Shown here in pieces: positions 5,777 to 7,196 of a stretch of DNA of 7,196 bases (within the stretch, counting starts at the first letter, position 1; each line of letters opens with the position of its first letter). The notes under the pieces were generated by a model. The model was given only the letters and a program-made list of their open reading frames with translations. It did no database searches and was not told the DNA's origin. Both the position numbers and the translations under genes were made by a program. Origin of the DNA: Bdellovibrio sp. CG10_big_fil_rev_8_21_14_0_10_47_8 (GTDB taxonomy: Bacteria > Bdellovibrionota > Bdellovibrionia > Bdellovibrionales > Bdellovibrionaceae); contig PEZR01000126.1 in the NCBI GenBank assembly GCA_002773975.1, positions 1 to 7,196 of the forward strand, in the 5' to 3' direction.

Positions 5777-7196
5777 ATGAAAATAAAAATCTTTGGTCAC
5801 TGGGCTCTTCTATTTTTTATGGCCCTTGGAATTTCGACTCCAGGACGAGCTCAAATGATGAACATCATGGGTGGCGGCGGAGCTTCTTACGGAGGATCAT
5901 GTCCTTATCCGCAGAGCTGGGGCGATGAGGCCGAAAGTATCCAAGACGAAATTTCCGAAGTGAACGAAAGTCTTCGTGATCTCAAAGAACAACTGCGAGA
6001 GGCGAAACGCACACAGAGGGATCTTGAAAAAGACCGTAGCCGGGCTCGTCGGAAATTGGAATCTCGTGGTTTGAAGTCCGAATATATCGATTTCATTGAT
6101 GGGCACATTGACAATGACCGGGCCTGTGTCGAATACGGGTGCCCCAGGGTTGGAAATGGTCGACAGCAATCTGGTCTTTTCGATTTTTCAATTTTTGCAT
6201 CCAGAGCTCCGGCTTCCAGCGGGACCGATGGGAATGCGGATCAGGACGCAGATTCGAACGAAAGACAAAGTGGTGGCTCCAATAGCGGAAATCAGGGATC
6301 TGATAAGGTTGTCGACGAAAGAAATAGCAGCACCGTTGATGATCAAACCGAAGGGAAATACGGTTCTGATCCTTTCACCAGAGCAGAATGGTGTGGCGGC
6401 GGCGGTCGTGGCGGAGTCTGTGATCCAGGACGTAAGGGTCGGGTTCTGAATGGGGCTTGTGGAATTTCCAATGCCCAAGTTGAAGGCGGCATGTTTAGAA
6501 ATGCCGATTGCAAAGAGTCTTTAAAGTCATATCAAGACCTGAAACCAAAGTTGGTCAGAGTTGAGCGAGATATCGAGGGAATTGGTGCGCAAATTGACGG
6601 GCTGAAAGAACATTTGGCAGCTCTCAAAGGCGAGTTGCGAACAGCTAAACGAGATTATCAAAAAGATATGCGTGAGCAGATGACCGAGGGCGGTTGTATT
6701 GAGTGTCAACTGCAGGGGTCAGGATATATTTCTCAAAGACGTGGGACTGACTGGGGCGGAGTCGTTGGCAACGTCGCGTTGGGACTGGGTTCGATTTTTC
6801 TGGGCAACAGTCTGCAAAAAAGTATCGCTAATCAAAATGCTCAGCTAGGTGCTGTAACTCCGGGAGCCATGCCATCTTATGGTTTCGGATTTCCATTTAT
6901 GATGGGTGCGATTGGTGCCGCATCTGGTGGGGGCGGTGGACTTTACGGGGCGATCGGCGGCGGAATCGGTGCCGGCGGCTACGGTTGTGCCAACGGTATG
7001 TACGGCAATGGTTACGGCAATATGGTTGGTGGCGCTTTTGGTTATCCCGCCGGATATTTCGGTGGCCCATACGGCGGAGGAATGTACGCCGGTATGCCTA
7101 TGGGTATGATGATGGGCGGAATGCCGATGGGCATGATGGTCAATGGCGGCCTGATGATGGGTGGAATGTCTGGCATGATGATGCCCGGAATGATGG
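5777..7196 (+). CDS. Exported Gly/Met-rich coiled-coil protein with ten cysteines, 3' truncated by window edge
   Basis: An uninterrupted frame from ATG 5777 runs to the window end (473 codons, no stop). GAGGAG (5765-5770) lies 6 nt upstream. The N-terminus MKIKIFGHWALLFFMALGIS...GRA is a signal peptide, probably cut after Ala25, so the protein should reach the periplasm, outer membrane or outside. After a short Gly-rich stretch (31-40), residues about 50-97 are a highly charged coiled coil. About 145-200 is a Ser/Asn/Asp/Gln-rich linker, 205-245 is Cys/Gly-rich, and about 248-302 is a second coiled coil. CIEC (307-310), a Gly-spaced hydrophobic segment (GGVVGNVALGLGSIFLG, 327-343) and a Gly/Tyr-, then Met/Gly-rich region (about 365-473) follow. 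Cysteines lie at 42, 117, 122, 206, 215, 228, 245, 307, 310 and 404, suggesting disulfides or metal binding. I recognise no family. A surface or envelope structural role is plausible but unproven. It is divergent to the receiver-kinase gene. Confidence 0.85.
   Translation, partial: MKIKIFGHWALLFFMALGISTPGRAQMMNIMGGGGASYGGSCPYPQSWGDEAESIQDEISEVNESLRDLKEQLREAKRTQRDLEKDRSRARRKLESRGLKSEYIDFIDGHIDNDRACVEYGCPRVGNGRQQSGLFDFSIFASRAPASSGTDGNADQDADSNERQSGGSNSGNQGSDKVVDERNSSTVDDQTEGKYGSDPFTRAEWCGGGGRGGVCDPGRKGRVLNGACGISNAQVEGGMFRNADCKESLKSYQDLKPKLVRVERDIEGIGAQIDGLKEHLAALKGELRTAKRDYQKDMREQMTEGGCIECQLQGSGYISQRRGTDWGGVVGNVALGLGSIFLGNSLQKSIANQNAQLGAVTPGAMPSYGFGFPFMMGAIGAASGGGGGLYGAIGGGIGAGGYGCANGMYGNGYGNMVGGAFGYPAGYFGGPYGGGMYAGMPMGMMMGGMPMGMMVNGGLMMGGMSGMMMPGMM
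7086..7196 (+). repeat. Degenerate coding repeat of Met/Gly codons
   Basis: Within the exported protein, residues 437-473 contain 17 Met and 11 Gly in motifs such as GMP, MGMMMGG and GMM. At DNA level short units like ATGATGATGGGC, ATGCCGATGGGC and ATGATGATGCCC recur imperfectly. The pattern continues to the window edge, so its full length is unknown. Confidence 0.75.

Noticed and set aside
6096..6478. + and - strand open frames of about 100 codons inside the exported protein gene
   Set aside because: Other-frame shadows; the signal-peptide frame from 5777 is continuous with a strong SD and coiled-coil periodicity.
7086..7196. CRISPR or non-coding tandem array
   Set aside because: The repeats are short, imperfect, spacer-less and in frame with the Met/Gly-rich protein, so coding low complexity explains them.

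Overview
The window looks like chromosomal DNA of a Gram-negative bacterium. It encodes an outer-membrane secretin with a signal peptide, a proteobacterial-type RecA preceded by the end of cinA, and a secreted Gly/Met-rich protein. The mix (cinA-recA, Tad/CpaF-type genes outside a full pilus cluster, a large secreted low-complexity protein) reminds me of Bdellovibrio-like predatory bacteria, but that is an impression from gene content and RecA style, not a proven assignment. No tRNA, rRNA, insertion sequence or CRISPR array is visible.

Layout. Bases 1-178 hold the 3' end of cinA (NMN deamidase domain), followed at 279-1445 by recA, both on the + strand. The 100-bp recA leader carries a 12-bp-period direct repeat and a perfect 7-bp hairpin just upstream of the Shine-Dalgarno sequence. 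A strong hairpin terminator (1476-1510) closes recA. It probably also serves the convergent - strand operon.

The - strand, read from right to left, holds four genes: a soluble receiver-histidine kinase (5647-4541), a CpaC/RcpA-like secretin (4423-3164), a CpaF/TadA-like secretion ATPase (3167-2046, overlapping the secretin by 4 bp as ATGA), and a small predicted-disordered protein of unknown function (1955-1548). The secretin and ATPase are clearly co-translated core parts of a Tad/type II-like envelope machine. No inner-membrane platform, prepilin or prepilin peptidase lies in the window, so those parts must come from elsewhere or be absent.

Divergently, on the + strand from 5777 to beyond the right edge, runs a large exported protein. 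It has two coiled-coil segments, ten cysteines, and a long Gly-, Tyr- and Met-rich C-terminal region.

Connections. The 129-bp divergent gap (5648-5776) and the 117-bp gap before the secretin share a bipartite sequence, CGTTAA-N(1-2)-TCCAAT. This hints that the kinase, the secretin/ATPase unit and perhaps the exported protein are co-regulated. The most unusual content is this cluster: an orphan secretin-ATPase pair beside a soluble receiver-kinase and an uncharacterised secreted Gly/Met/Cys-rich protein. A functional link between them is inference from position and the shared motif.
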